Below are positions 44,137-53,788 of a stretch of 64,000 bases of DNA, one piece after another. The DNA lies in assembly GCF_900110695.1 (NCBI RefSeq), contig NZ_FOEH01000005.1:232366-296365 (forward strand), written 5' to 3'. This DNA is from Virgibacillus subterraneus (GTDB taxonomy: Bacteria > Bacillota > Bacilli > Bacillales > Amphibacillaceae). Under the pieces are notes generated by a model. That model was given only the letters and a program-made list of their open reading frames with translations, was not told the origin of the DNA and searched no databases. Positions within the stretch are counted from its first letter, which is position 1. The number at the start of each line of letters is the position of its first letter. Position numbers and translations under genes: made by a program.

Positions 44137-45553
44137 TCAGAAACGACTGCATCCGGCAGCTATATTTTTCAATTTTATTAGGGTGTTGCGTGAATCGATT
44201 TTTGCAATTGTTCTAGGTTTTATTACATTTAAAGATGACTCACTTTTTTACTTTGTTTTAATAACATCAGGCATTCTTATTCTAATGATATCGTTTAGCA
44301 TCTTATCGTGGTATCGCTATACATACCGAATCGAGGATGAAGAGCTTCGTATTGAATATGGAATATTGATTCGGAAAAAGCGGTATATCTCTAAAAACCG
44401 AATCCAGTCAATTGACCTGACTTCAGGAGTTATTCATCGAATATTCAAACTTACAAGGGTTCAAATTGAAACGGCGGGAAGCGGAAATGGTGCAGAGGCT
44501 TCACTTAAGGCAGTTAAACGAACAGAAGGGGAAGCGCTGCGTCAGGAATTGAAAACAGCCAGCACAAAGTATGCAGATGAAAATAAAGAATTTATAGAGC
44601 AAACAAATCCATCATTAAAAATTACGTTTAAACGATTGTTTTTAGCTGGCTCCACGTCTGGAAGCATAGGCGTTCTCTTTGCTCTTATGGCGTTTGGATT
44701 CTCGGAACTGGAACAATTCATACCTGATCATTATTACGATAGTACGGTAGAATGGGCAATCGGGTTAAGTGTTATTTTTATAGTAGTGCTTGTTATTATT
44801 TTTTTAATCCTTCTTTGGTTATTTGGTATTGCTGGTACGATGATAAAATATGGTAATTTCACAATTACTAAAAATGATAACGAATTATTTATCACTCGTG
44901 GACTACTGGAGAAAAAGCAGGTGACTATTCCATTAAAAAGAATACAGGCAGTAGGTATTCAGGAAAGCATTATCAGACAGCCACTCGGTTATGTAACGAT
45001 TTTTGCAGAAATAGCTGGCGGGTCAATGGAAAAAGGTGAGGATTTTTCATCTATATTATTTCCAATCATGAAGACTGATGAAGTTGGTGATTTTTTCAAT
45101 ACGTTTTTGCCGGAATATGCTGCAGAGAATCAGGACATGATACCACTTCCCAAGCGTGCTCGTAAATTTTACCTGCTGCGTTCTTCTTTGCCGGTAATTA
45201 TAATTGGAGCGGGAATTGGATATTTTTTCACACAATTTGTTTGGGTACCCATTCTTCTGCTGATAGGCAGCCTATATCTGGGTGTTTTACGACATAAAGA
45301 TGGCGGATTTTATCAAGATGGCCAGCGTTTAACTATTCGATACCGGACTCTAAGTAAAAACACAGTAACTATGTACCATAAACGTTTACAAGCTTTTGAG
45401 AAAAGTCAATATCTGGTGCAGGTTAACCAGAAATTAGCCACGATGAAACTATCAATAATTGGAAAGTTGGGCGTAGGCACACATTTTAAAATCAAAGACT
45501 TGGATGAATCACGCACACACCAAATAGCTGATTGGTATTCTTATCGTAAATAA
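44126..45553 (+). CDS. ydbT: Bacterial PH-domain membrane protein YdbT
   Basis: ATG 44126 or 44129 (M-MFNQKRLHPAAIFFN) follows AAGGGTGG; I use 44126, giving 475 residues. Three bPH2 domains alternate with pairs of membrane helices: IEYGILIRKKRYISKNRIQS, ITRGLLEKKQVTIPLKRIQA and a C-terminal RYRTLSKNTVTMYHKRLQA. This is the family architecture of YdbT, the partner of YdbS. Likely a surface-stress protein complex in the membrane; mechanism unknown. Confidence 0.88.
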   Translation: MMFNQKRLHPAAIFFNFIRVLRESIFAIVLGFITFKDDSLFYFVLITSGILILMISFSILSWYRYTYRIEDEELRIEYGILIRKKRYISKNRIQSIDLTSGVIHRIFKLTRVQIETAGSGNGAEASLKAVKRTEGEALRQELKTASTKYADENKEFIEQTNPSLKITFKRLFLAGSTSGSIGVLFALMAFGFSELEQFIPDHYYDSTVEWAIGLSVIFIVVLVIIFLILLWLFGIAGTMIKYGNFTITKNDNELFITRGLLEKKQVTIPLKRIQAVGIQESIIRQPLGYVTIFAEIAGGSMEKGEDFSSILFPIMKTDEVGDFFNTFLPEYAAENQDMIPLPKRARKFYLLRSSLPVIIIGAGIGYFFTQFVWVPILLLIGSLYLGVLRHKDGGFYQDGQRLTIRYRTLSKNTVTMYHKRLQAFEKSQYLVQVNQKLATMKLSIIGKLGVGTHFKIKDLDESRTHQIADWYSYRK

Positions 45554-45622
45554 AAAAGGCAGTTTTCTAAAAATAGTTTGTTGTATTGATATCATCTGTA
45601 ACGTTATGTTGCAAATAATATA

Positions 45623-45785
45623 AGTGCTATGACACCGCTGCGGAAATACACTTCGCGCACCTTAGGGCGGATCAAGCCATGCCCGGTGGCATAGAAGCCC
45701 CTGTGGAAGCTTTAGCTTGAACAGATGTCCACTTGTATCCGGAGGGTGAAAGCGTCCGCCTGCAGTGGAAATCAAGAAGTCTAGC
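45623..45785 (+). repeat. Family-B repeat with multibranch interior
   Basis: Left end GTGCTATGACACCGCTGCGGAAATACACTTCGCG is shared with 22118. The interior folds as GGCGGA (45666-45671) / TCCGCC (45755-45760) enclosing ATGCC/GGCAT (45679-45692) and CTGT..AAGC/GCTT..ACAG (45701-45724). No reading frame. Confidence 0.7.
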
Positions 45786-45851
45786 ACATTTACAAATAGT
45801 TTGGATTTATTGTTTTATTATTGAATTATGAAATTGATTCAGTCATAAAGA

Positions 45852-45886
45852 AAAACACACTAATTATTGGCTAATTAGTGTGTTTT
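45852..45886. terminator. Strong hairpin terminator
   Basis: Perfect 15-bp stem AAAACACACTAATTA (45852-45866) / TAATTAGTGTGTTTT (45872-45886), T-run on the plus strand and A-run on the other side. It lies 300 bp after ydbT, beyond the repeat. Confidence 0.85.
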
Positions 45887-45928
45887 TTATTTTATAGGAA
45901 ATTATAAAATTTAAGTGCTGTGAATAAC

Positions 45929-46155
45929 TGGACTTCCGAATCAGCGACGTCCAACTTCGACGTACAGGACGTACTAGTGCCGGTGACGCCACAGGACGTG
46001 GCGTTCTCACCGGCCAGCGCCTAGTGCCTAGTGGACTTCCCTCCCCGTATCTAGATAAGAAATAAAGGATGTTCGACTAAAACCACCACATCCTGCGGCA
46101 ACGTCGACCTACCCGCAGCGCTGAGCACAGTCCATACGGCGCTGAACAGGCGTTT
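45929..46155. repeat. Element C: GC-rich, hairpin-dense intergenic element
   Basis: Much more GC-rich than its surroundings. Contains GACGTAC-AG-GACGTAC, the long stem CCGGTGACGCCAC / GTGGCG..TCACCGG (45979-46013 region), and GGACTTCC near both ends of the left half. No start-to-stop frame of note. Only one copy is in the window; I suspect it is a genome-wide repeat. Confidence 0.6.
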
Positions 46156-46174
46156 GCACTTTTGTTCTATTTTC

Positions 46175-46942
46175 CTAAAATATTCTGCCTATCAGGCCAA
46201 GTATAATCAAAATTCCAAGAAAGCCCCAAAGAATTTTGGCATATACTTTCTTGGGTATGCGTCTTTTTTTCCAACGGTTTGGGTTAAACTGTATTGAATC
46301 ATCGTCCCGGTAACGTCTGTTTCGCCATGGAGAGAATGGTTGGGCGTTTGATAACACTAATGGCGCTAATGCAAAGCCACCGATAAACCCGAAAATGTGT
46401 GCGTAAATATTTATTCCTGGCTGGATAAATGTCATAACTAACCCAATGATAAAAATAGTCATGATGATTTGTGAGTTTGCCTGGTCGATTAAATGCTTAC
46501 GGAATGCTACCATATAAATATAGATTCCAAATAATCCATAGACTGCACCGGAGGCTCCAACATACTCATAATATACTGTAGGTGTCAGGAAGTATGTTGC
46601 GAGATTTCCTATTAAGCCTGCTCCAATGTATGCGAATATAAATTTGTATTTACCAAGCATTTGTTCCAGCGCTGGTCCAAATAGGACAAGTGCGAATGAA
46701 TTAAAGACCGCATGCATAAGACCAGCGTGCAGGAAGATTGATGTGAACAAACGCCAGTATTCACCTTGGCTGATATAAAAATTGTTACCTGTACCCCACC
46801 TATCTAATTGATCTCCAAAAGGGAAAGGTAAAAAGTCTGTAATCAGCCATAGAACAAGATGGATGATTATAAGTGCAGCGATTATTGGATAAAATTGAAT
46901 AAATTCTTTAATGCTTCTTTCTGTGCGGATGAACAATGGCAT
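46175..46942 (-). CDS. ydcA: Rhomboid intramembrane serine protease (YdcA-like)
   Basis: 255 residues with six or seven helices. Catalytic Ser131 in GASGAVYG and His182 in YAHIFGFIGG; HAGLMHAVFN holds the His/Asn of the oxyanion hole. The C-terminal cytoplasmic part is basic (NPNRWKKRRIPKK). Rhomboids cut single-pass membrane proteins in the bilayer. Position upstream of, and divergent from, acpS corresponds to B. subtilis ydcA. RBS AAGGAGGTATGCC precedes the ATG on the minus strand. Confidence 0.88.
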   Translation of the reverse strand: MPLFIRTERSIKEFIQFYPIIAALIIIHLVLWLITDFLPFPFGDQLDRWGTGNNFYISQGEYWRLFTSIFLHAGLMHAVFNSFALVLFGPALEQMLGKYKFIFAYIGAGLIGNLATYFLTPTVYYEYVGASGAVYGLFGIYIYMVAFRKHLIDQANSQIIMTIFIIGLVMTFIQPGINIYAHIFGFIGGFALAPLVLSNAQPFSPWRNRRYRDDDSIQFNPNRWKKRRIPKKVYAKILWGFLGILIILGLIGRIF

Positions 46943-47094
46943 ACCTCCTTACAAGAACAGTTTAGTATTGAATAAATTTCTATATAATTATTTTAGTGAA
47001 TTATAGTACTTCATATGACCATTATAATTTTACTAAAAGTCCTTAAATAAATATAACGATATGCATTATACATAAAGAAGGGTCAGAAATAATT

Positions 47095-47457
47095 ATGATA
47101 AAAGGTATTGGAATTGACATAATTGAATTGGATCGAATTCAAAAAAGTGTGGAACGTAATGGACGCTTTGAAAGAAGAATTCTAACAAAAAATGAACATG
47201 TTTTATTCGAACGTATAGCTAATAAAAGAAGAAAAATCGAGTTTCTTGCCGGAAGGTTTGCAGCAAAAGAAGCATTTGCGAAAGCAACTGGTAAAGGTAT
47301 TGGTGAATTAAGCTTTCAGGATATAGAAGTAGTTACAGATGATAATGGTGCTCCAGGAATAAAAGTAAGGCAATTTCAGGATAGTACTATTTTGGTTTCT
47401 ATTACGCATAGTAGAGATTATGCAGTAGCACAAGTAGTAATTGAAGAAAACAACTAA
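47095..47457 (+). CDS. acpS: Holo-[acyl-carrier-protein] synthase
   Basis: Transfers 4'-phosphopantetheine from CoA to acyl carrier protein. 120 residues: [12 protein letters not shown] with the Mg-binding Asp8, then [19 protein letters not shown] with Glu and Lys of the active site, and [14 protein letters not shown]. Usual AcpS size. ATG 47095 follows AAGGGTCAG. The NAD(P)HX repair gene begins 65 bp later, probably the same transcript. Confidence 0.95.
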   Translation: MIKGIGIDIIELDRIQKSVERNGRFERRILTKNEHVLFERIANKRRKIEFLAGRFAAKEAFAKATGKGIGELSFQDIEVVTDDNGAPGIKVRQFQDSTILVSITHSRDYAVAQVVIEENN

Positions 47458-47521
47458 TTGGGGATTCTGCATAATTGTTAGGGTTGTCTCATATATTTTA
47501 GTGCGGGTAGGAGGGAATAAA

Positions 47522-49042
47522 GTGTTTATTGTCACCGCGAATGAAATGTACGATATCGATCGATATACCATGAATGAAATCGGGCTGAATGGAAAGTTAT
47601 TAATGGAGAATGCTGGGAGGGCTGTTTCAGGAAAAATAGAATCTATTATTGAAAAGCCAGATCACATCTGCATTCTCACAGGCAGTGGGAATAATGGTGG
47701 TGATGGATTTGTTATAGCAAGGACATTGTTAAACAAGGGCTATCACATTATTGTTGTACAGGTTGTGCCAAATCAAAAAATTACAGGGGATTCGCTTTTT
47801 CACAAAAACTTGCTTCTATCGTTTGGAGGAACTGTAATTGTCAGCCAACAACCTTCAGAGATATATGAAATGGTCCGGAACTCAGATATAATTGTTGATG
47901 CAATTTTAGGGATAGGTACAAGTGGAATGCTTCGTAACCCAATTGCTGAAATTGTATCCATTATAAATGACACAGCTAATTTTGTGATTTCTGTTGACAT
48001 ACCATCAGGGCTTCCGGCTGATGAGGGGATTAGTGATTTTCAATCGGTACAAGCCAACCATACTGTGATTTTAGAAGCTGCTAAAGTAAGTGCGTTTCTG
48101 CAACATACTGCTTCTTTCTACGGAAAATGGGATACTGTCTCAATTGGGTTGCCGTTAGACGCTTTGCAAAATAACGTAAAACGGGGTAGTTGGACTGACG
48201 AAATGTTCAGACAAAGCATGCCTAAGCGTGAAACTGATGCCCATAAAGGGATTCATGGAAGAGGACTGGTAGTTGGTGGCAATACTGAAATGCCCGGGTC
48301 GATTGCAATGACTGCTAAAACCGCATTACGTGCTGGCGCAGGGTTAATTACAGCAGGTACAACTGAAAAAGTCATTCCAGTAGCTGCATCACACTGTATG
48401 GAGGCTACTTACCTGAAACTAGGCGAGACGAACGGTAATTTGAATGATGATACCGCTATATCATTTAAGAGCTTTGATGCGGTAGCACTAGGTATGGGGA
48501 TGGGTCGGCAACAAGTAACTGGTAATCTAGTCAGACAAACGGTGGAAGAAGCAACGTGTCCGCTTATTGTCGATGCAGATGGTTTATACCATTTAAAGCC
48601 GCTCCTTGATTTGGTCAGTAATAGAAAGGGCCCATCGATCATAACGCCACACCCGGGTGAAATGGCCATGCTTTTGGACGTTTCCGTACCTGAACTTTTG
48701 GTCAAGCCTTTCGCATATTCAAAGGTATTTGCAGAAAAATACCATGTTTATGTTGTATTAAAAGGGAAATTCACTATTATTACGACACCGTCAGGAAAAC
48801 AATCTGTAAATAGAACTGGAAATGCGGGTTTAGCCAAAGGTGGAAGTGGTGATGTGTTATCCGGGATCATTCTGGCAATGGTAATGCAAAAACAAAGTGT
48901 ATTTGAAGCACTTTGCAATGCTTGCTTTGTACATGGTAAATCTGCTGACAAACTAGTGGCAGAAGAGCACTCTGTATATGATTTAATGGCTTCCGATGTA
49001 ATTGATGGTATCGCTGAGGTATATCGTACGCTAGAAGTTTAA
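47522..49042 (+). CDS. nnr: Bifunctional NAD(P)HX epimerase/dehydratase
   Basis: GTG 47522 (MFIVTANEMYDIDRYTM) follows TAGGAGGG; 506 residues. The N-terminal YjeF epimerase domain (1-215) has CILTGSGNNGGDGFVIARTL and VVDAILGIGTSG; the C-terminal ADP-dependent dehydratase domain (about 225-500) has HKGIHGRGLVVGG, ALGMGMG, ITPHPGEMAMLL and NRTGNAGLAKGGSGDVLSG. Together they repair hydrated NADH/NADPH. B. subtilis has the two activities as separate genes elsewhere, so the fused gene at this site is a local difference. Confidence 0.92.
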   Translation: MFIVTANEMYDIDRYTMNEIGLNGKLLMENAGRAVSGKIESIIEKPDHICILTGSGNNGGDGFVIARTLLNKGYHIIVVQVVPNQKITGDSLFHKNLLLSFGGTVIVSQQPSEIYEMVRNSDIIVDAILGIGTSGMLRNPIAEIVSIINDTANFVISVDIPSGLPADEGISDFQSVQANHTVILEAAKVSAFLQHTASFYGKWDTVSIGLPLDALQNNVKRGSWTDEMFRQSMPKRETDAHKGIHGRGLVVGGNTEMPGSIAMTAKTALRAGAGLITAGTTEKVIPVAASHCMEATYLKLGETNGNLNDDTAISFKSFDAVALGMGMGRQQVTGNLVRQTVEEATCPLIVDADGLYHLKPLLDLVSNRKGPSIITPHPGEMAMLLDVSVPELLVKPFAYSKVFAEKYHVYVVLKGKFTIITTPSGKQSVNRTGNAGLAKGGSGDVLSGIILAMVMQKQSVFEALCNACFVHGKSADKLVAEEHSVYDLMASDVIDGIAEVYRTLEV

Positions 49043-49118
49043 TTTGTGACAATAGCTTTTCCTCCTGTCAAGTCCGTAGCTCGTTAAAAGAGTGAAATGA
49101 GACAAGGGAGATATGTCC

Positions 49119-50135
49119 ATGAAAAAAATGTTTGGGATTTGGATGGTAATTGTCTTCGGCTTAATCCTTGTACTTGCAGCCTGTGGTGAAAAATCCCAGG
49201 AAGATGTTGTTGAGAAATTAGAATCCAAGCTAGAGGCAATGAATGGATATAAAGCAAAGGCCGAAATGAAAATGAACACTGGACAGGAAGATCAGAAGTA
49301 CAATATAAACATTTGGCATAAGAAGAAAGATTTTTATCGCGTCGAATTAACGAATGAACAAGATAAAAAAGGCAGCCAAATTATCTTGAAGAATGAAGAT
49401 GGGGTTTTTGTACTTTCCCCTGCGTTAAACAAAAGCTTCAAATTTCAAAAAGAATGGCCAGAGAACGGTAGTCAGCCATATCTATATCAATCACTTGTGA
49501 ATGATGTTATGAAAGATAAAGAAGCTTCTTTTAAGGTAAGCGATAATTATTATATTTTCGAGACTAAGACAAATTATCAAAGTAACAATAATCTTCCATA
49601 TCAAGAAATTTATTTTGATAAGAAAACATATACACCAGTTATGGTAAAAGTACTAGATAAAGACAAAAAGGCCTTAGTTGAAGTTAACTTTTCTGAATTT
49701 GATACAAACCCAACCTTTAATGATGATGATTTCTCAATGGAAAAGAATATGACAAGCGGACTAACAGACGCACCAGTTTCTGGTGAGGGAGAAGCGGATG
49801 CATTTACAGTGGTATTTCCACTGGATATGGCCGGTTCTGAATTAGTTGAACAAAAAGAAGTTGAACTTGAAAATGGCCAACGTGTAATCATGACGTTTTC
49901 TGGCGAAAAGAACTTCACGCTAATTGAAGAGAAAATGGAAGTAATACCAACTATGTCTTCTCCGCAAGTAGTAGATGGTGAGATAGTGAATCTTGGACAC
50001 TCAATTGGTGCACTTTCCGGGAATACTATAGAGTGGAGCAATAACGGGATGAACTTCATTTTGGCCAGTGACGAGTTAAACAAAGAAGAGTTAATTGACG
50101 TAGCAAAATCCGTTCAAGGCAAAGAAGTGAAGTAA
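49119..50135 (+). CDS. ydcC: LolA-like outer-surface lipoprotein YdcC
   Basis: Start at ATG 49119, eight bases after AGGGAG; ATG 49113 is too close. 338 residues. Lipobox LAAC (about 18-21), then the LolA/LppX-like fold of strands: YKAKAEMKMNTGQEDQKYNI, IWHKKKDFYRVEL, LPYQEIYFDKKTYTPVMVKV. YdcC is a lipoprotein-sorting-domain protein with unknown ligand, conserved in front of alr in Bacillaceae. A terminator follows. Confidence 0.88.
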   Translation: MKKMFGIWMVIVFGLILVLAACGEKSQEDVVEKLESKLEAMNGYKAKAEMKMNTGQEDQKYNINIWHKKKDFYRVELTNEQDKKGSQIILKNEDGVFVLSPALNKSFKFQKEWPENGSQPYLYQSLVNDVMKDKEASFKVSDNYYIFETKTNYQSNNNLPYQEIYFDKKTYTPVMVKVLDKDKKALVEVNFSEFDTNPTFNDDDFSMEKNMTSGLTDAPVSGEGEADAFTVVFPLDMAGSELVEQKEVELENGQRVIMTFSGEKNFTLIEEKMEVIPTMSSPQVVDGEIVNLGHSIGALSGNTIEWSNNGMNFILASDELNKEELIDVAKSVQGKEVK

Positions 50136-50147
50136 ATGAATAGTAGC

Positions 50148-50187
50148 AAGCAGGCTCATAAGGAGAGGGGGTCTGCTTTTTATTTTT
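50148..50187 (+). terminator. Terminator of ydcC
   Basis: AAGCAGGCTC (50148-50157) pairs imperfectly with GGGGTCTGCTT, and TTTTATTTTT follows. Confidence 0.65.
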
Positions 50188-50238
50188 AAAATAATAAGAT
50201 ATGATATAGATAATACCTAGAAAAGGGGGATTTCTGCC

Positions 50239-51363
50239 ATGGCAGACGCAATATATAGAGATACATGGGCTGATATAAATCTGGATGCAATCGCTTATAA
50301 TGTTGAACAAATTAAGCAGAAGCTACCTCAACATAGCAACGTGATGGCAGTAGTGAAGGCTGATGCATACGGTCATGGTGGTGTAGAAGTCGCTAGAAAA
50401 GCGTTAGAAGCAGGTGCAAGTATGCTAGCGGTGGCATTGCTGGAGGAAGCCCTTCTATTACGTAACGCTAATATTAAAGCGCCGATTTTAGTCTTTGGAA
50501 GAGTTTCTCCAAAAGATACTCCAATAGCAGCTGAGCAGGATATTACGCTGACCTTTTTTCAGAAAGATTGGATTCGTGAAGTGAAAGATCTCCCATTAAC
50601 TCACCCATTAAAACTGCATATGAAATGGGATACTGGTATGGGAAGAGTTGGCATACGTACAGCTGATGAACTAAAAGAGATAGTCGACGAATTATACGGC
50701 GTTCAGCGTATAAGTCTGACAGGAATATATACACATTTTGCTACTGCTGATGAACCTGATTTATCCTACTTTGAAGTGCAAAAAACGCGTTTTGAACAAT
50801 TATTACATGTATTCAATACTATTTGGAAAGAATCTGTAATAATCCATGTCGGTAATAGTGCAGCTTCTATCCGCTTCCCGGAAAATATGTATCACTATAT
50901 TAGATTTGGTATCGCCATGTATGGTCTATACCCATCAGAAATAGTGAAAAGAGAACGTGAAATTGATTTGAAACCTGCTTTCTCCTTAAATAGCCAATTA
51001 ATTCATGTAAAGAAAATTGCAAGTGGAGAATCGATTAGTTATGGCGCAACACATGTAGCATCAAAAGATGAGTGGATTGGAACAATACCCATTGGTTATG
51101 CTGATGGATGGATTCGTAAGTTACAAGGAATTGATGTATTAATAGACGGAAAGCGGATGCCTGTTGTAGGAAGAATATGTATGGATCAAACTATGATAAA
51201 GATGGATGGTGAATATCCGATAGGTACAAAGGTAACGCTAATAGGGAAGCAGGAAAATGAAGAAATCGAAATAGATGAAATTGCAGCACATTTGGAAACG
51301 ATAAATTATGAGATACCTTGCATGATAACCAATCGTGTACCAAGACTCCACAAAGAAAAGTGA
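50239..51363 (+). CDS. alr: Alanine racemase
   Basis: Converts L- to D-alanine for peptidoglycan, with pyridoxal phosphate. 374 residues: PLP-lysine Lys40 in VVKADAYGHG, HVGNSAASIRFPE, MYGLYPS, catalytic Tyr in SYGATH, and MPVVGRICMDQTMI. ATG 50239 follows AAAAGGGGGATTT. In the conserved place between ydcC and the EndoAI-EndoA toxin-antitoxin pair. Confidence 0.95.
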   Translation: MADAIYRDTWADINLDAIAYNVEQIKQKLPQHSNVMAVVKADAYGHGGVEVARKALEAGASMLAVALLEEALLLRNANIKAPILVFGRVSPKDTPIAAEQDITLTFFQKDWIREVKDLPLTHPLKLHMKWDTGMGRVGIRTADELKEIVDELYGVQRISLTGIYTHFATADEPDLSYFEVQKTRFEQLLHVFNTIWKESVIIHVGNSAASIRFPENMYHYIRFGIAMYGLYPSEIVKREREIDLKPAFSLNSQLIHVKKIASGESISYGATHVASKDEWIGTIPIGYADGWIRKLQGIDVLIDGKRMPVVGRICMDQTMIKMDGEYPIGTKVTLIGKQENEEIEIDEIAAHLETINYEIPCMITNRVPRLHKEK

Positions 51364-51445
51364 GACAACAACTTTTATTTTTTGGCAACAATTGGCATAA
51401 TATAATTATCTCAAAATAAAATATATATACTACAAGGAAATAATT

Positions 51446-51548
51446 TTAGGAAACTTAACTTATCGCCTATCGACATGGTTTAATGGCGAAAGCCTTAGCA
51501 GGAGTTATGCAGTAAGAAAATACTTATGTTTTCTTAACTGTTAAAAAA
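51446..51548 (+). repeat. Family-A repeat before ndoAI
   Basis: Core TTTAATGGCGAAAGCCTTAGCAGGAGTTATGCAGTAA and right hairpin CAGT-AAGAAAA / TTTTCTTAACTG, whose stem differs from other copies on both sides. It occupies the centre of the 295-bp spacer between alr and ndoAI; the ndoAI promoter must lie downstream of it (TACAAT at 51600-51605 is a possible -10). Confidence 0.75.
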
Positions 51549-51658
51549 ATCCCTGTTTTTTATTTAAAAATTTTTTATATACCTTTGCAAACCTTGGGCT
51601 ACAATGATATTATTAAAAAAGAGTTAAATAGTGGTCGTTCAACAGTTGGCGGAGGTGT

Positions 51659-51952
51659 ATGGTTTTGTCAGAGAGCTTACAAGAGATCTTAGTACGATTA
51701 CCAAAAAACCTATTAAATGAGGTGGATGGATTAATGAAATATGAAAATAGTGATTTCAGTGATTTCATATGTCAAGCTACAAGAAACTATCTGGAACATA
51801 AGAAAGATGAGCATATTCAACAATTTCGCGAATCTATGCAGCAAGGGTACGAAGAAATGGCCAGAATTAATTTAACTATTGCTTCCGAAGCTTTTCAAGC
51901 TGAAGAGGAGGCTGAAAAAAACACCCTAGAGCGCTCTGTGATCGGGGTGTAA
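51659..51952 (+). CDS. ndoAI: Antitoxin EndoAI (MazE-like, ribbon-helix-helix)
   Basis: 97 residues. N-terminal ribbon-helix-helix strand [23 protein letters not shown]-binding and dimer-forming, then a helical C-terminal part that blocks the toxin ([40 protein letters not shown]). GTG or ATG choice: the frame starts ATG 51659 after GGAGGTGT. The toxin gene follows after 4 bp. Confidence 0.92.
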   Translation: MVLSESLQEILVRLPKNLLNEVDGLMKYENSDFSDFICQATRNYLEHKKDEHIQQFRESMQQGYEEMARINLTIASEAFQAEEEAEKNTLERSVIGV

Positions 51953-51956
51953 GCAT

Positions 51957-52319
51957 TTGATCGTTCAAAGAGGCGAAGTATACTTCGCTGACCTATCCCC
52001 TGTGGTTGGATCAGAACAGGGAGGCATACGCCCGGTATTGATCCTGCAAAATGATATCGGAAATAGATTTAGCCCAACAGTTATTGTGGCTGCGATTACT
52101 GCGCAGATTCAAAAGGCCAAGCTTCCTACACATGTGGAAATAAATGCAAAACGGTATGGGTTCGATCGTAATTCGGTCATATTGCTAGAACAAATTAGAA
52201 CGTTAGATAAACAACGCTTAACGGATAAAATTACAAAATTGGATAATAAAATGATGGAAAAAATTGATAAGGCATTGGAAATAAGTCTAGGACTTAAGGA
52301 AATGTATGATCAATCGTGA
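51957..52319 (+). CDS. ndoA: mRNA interferase toxin EndoA (MazF)
   Basis: 120 residues, nearly the B. subtilis EndoA sequence: [78 protein letters not shown]. It cleaves mRNA at UACAU. The start is TTG 51957, which with the 4-bp spacing should keep toxin synthesis below antitoxin. A terminator follows, so the rsb operon has its own promoter. Confidence 0.95.
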   Translation: MIVQRGEVYFADLSPVVGSEQGGIRPVLILQNDIGNRFSPTVIVAAITAQIQKAKLPTHVEINAKRYGFDRNSVILLEQIRTLDKQRLTDKITKLDNKMMEKIDKALEISLGLKEMYDQS

Positions 52320-52360
52320 TACCCCCCCTTCCCGATGAGTGTGAAGCAGGGGTATTTTTT
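52319..52360 (+). terminator. Terminator of ndoAI-ndoA
   Basis: ATACCCC...CTTC (52319-52331) pairs with GAAG..GGGGTAT (52343-52355), followed by six T residues. The spacer 52361-52557 then holds an AT-rich promoter region for rsbR; TACAAT at about 52412-52417 is a possible -10. Confidence 0.75.
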
Positions 52361-52557
52361 GTTGTTGAGCTTAGGGAGTAGATTGAATATTTAATTATCG
52401 ATTTTATGTTACAATATACAGAAATAAAATACATCTTTCTTGAAAATAGTAAATCACCATGATAAAACCTTACCTAAATGGTATTATTAATATATATAGA
52501 ATTTTTTAAATAATAATTTCAATAATATTGATTAATGTGTTAGCAGGAGGTAAACTA

Positions 52558-53427
52558 ATGGACCAAAAATTTAAAAAAATTGCTTTGGAAAACAGTGATT
52601 CAATAGTTAATATGTGGATAAATGAAATTGATTCTTTAAAAAATGGAAATTATATATCGAATGTATCAGATGAATTATTTGAGAGTACCAATAGAGAATT
52701 TGTGAATGTTATTTTTAAAAGTATTAAAGATCAAGGTTCCACAAAACATCTGGAGGACTTTTCTGAAAAGCTGATAAATTTAGGTTGGCCATTAAGCTAT
52801 ATAACAGATGGCTTACAAGTTTTTAGGCGAGTAACAGTTGACTTCATTCTCAGTCAGTCTGAACAAGTTGATTCAAATTATATTGCACAGGTCTTGAAGA
52901 GTGTAGATGCTTGGACAGAACCGATAATTCGACAATTGGTAAATGAGTATTCAGGTAGCTGGGAACATATTGTTTCGCTGCAGCGTGTTGCACTTCAGGA
53001 ATTGTCTGCACCATTAATCCCCGTTATGGATAATATTACGGTTATGCCTTTGATTGGAACAATCGACACTGAACGTGCGAAGTTAATTATGGAAAACTTG
53101 CTTGAAGGTGTAATGAAACATAATTCAGAGGTTGTTCTAATGGATATTACAGGCGTCCCTGTTGTTGATACGATGGTTGCCCATCACATTATTCAGGCAG
53201 CAGAAGCGGTACGATTAATAGGATCAACATGCATTCTTGTAGGTATTCGTCCTGAGATTGCACAAACTATTGTAAACCTTGGTATTGATTTAGGTAAATT
53301 CCCTACCAAAAGCTCGCTGAAAAAAGGATTTACTACAGCACTGGAAATTACAAATAGAAAAGTAGTCGATATGAATACCGAAAACCAGAAAATTGAAGAC
53401 ATGATTGAATCCATTGGTAAGGAGTGA
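52558..53427 (+). CDS. rsbR: Stressosome sensor RsbR (RsbRA)
   Basis: ATG 52558 follows GGAGGTAAAC; 289 residues. N-terminal globin-like sensor domain (1-135) and C-terminal STAS domain (about 155-275). Thr171 (GTIDTER) and Thr205 (VPVVDT) fall at exactly the positions phosphorylated by RsbT in B. subtilis RsbRA. With RsbS it builds the stressosome that holds RsbT until environmental stress. First gene of the operon. Confidence 0.95.
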   Translation: MDQKFKKIALENSDSIVNMWINEIDSLKNGNYISNVSDELFESTNREFVNVIFKSIKDQGSTKHLEDFSEKLINLGWPLSYITDGLQVFRRVTVDFILSQSEQVDSNYIAQVLKSVDAWTEPIIRQLVNEYSGSWEHIVSLQRVALQELSAPLIPVMDNITVMPLIGTIDTERAKLIMENLLEGVMKHNSEVVLMDITGVPVVDTMVAHHIIQAAEAVRLIGSTCILVGIRPEIAQTIVNLGIDLGKFPTKSSLKKGFTTALEITNRKVVDMNTENQKIEDMIESIGKE

Positions 53428-53431
53428 TAGT

Positions 53432-53788
53432 GTGCGGATACCTATATTAAAATTACACAACTATTTATTGATCTCAATTCAAACAGAGATTGATGATAAT
53501 ACAGCAATCCAGTTCCAGGAAGATTTGTTGGACAAAATTCACAAAAGTGGTTCATCAGGAGTAGTAATTGATTTAACATCTGTAGAAGTAATTGACTCAT
53601 TTATTGCCAAGGTATTAGGTGATGTCGTTACAATGTCAGATCTTATGGGGGCAAAAGTAGTATTGACAGGAATCCAGCCTGCTGTTGCTATGACATTAAT
53701 TGATTTGGGAATTCATTTAAGAAATGTCCCAACTGCTTTAGATCTGGAGCAGGGCTTGGTAAAACTGCATCAGGAATTGGGGGAATGA
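53432..53788 (+). CDS. rsbS: Stressosome scaffold RsbS
   Basis: GTG 53432 ([17 protein letters not shown]) follows AAGGAGTGATAG, which also contains the rsbR stop. 118 residues, a single STAS domain. Ser56 in VIDSF matches the RsbT phosphorylation site Ser59 of B. subtilis RsbS. Overlaps rsbT by 4 bp. Confidence 0.94.
   Translation: MRIPILKLHNYLLISIQTEIDDNTAIQFQEDLLDKIHKSGSSGVVIDLTSVEVIDSFIAKVLGDVVTMSDLMGAKVVLTGIQPAVAMTLIDLGIHLRNVPTALDLEQGLVKLHQELGE

Noticed and set aside
49610..50083. 157-codon minus-strand frame inside ydcC
   Set aside because: Antisense Ser/Thr-rich shadow of a clear lipoprotein gene.
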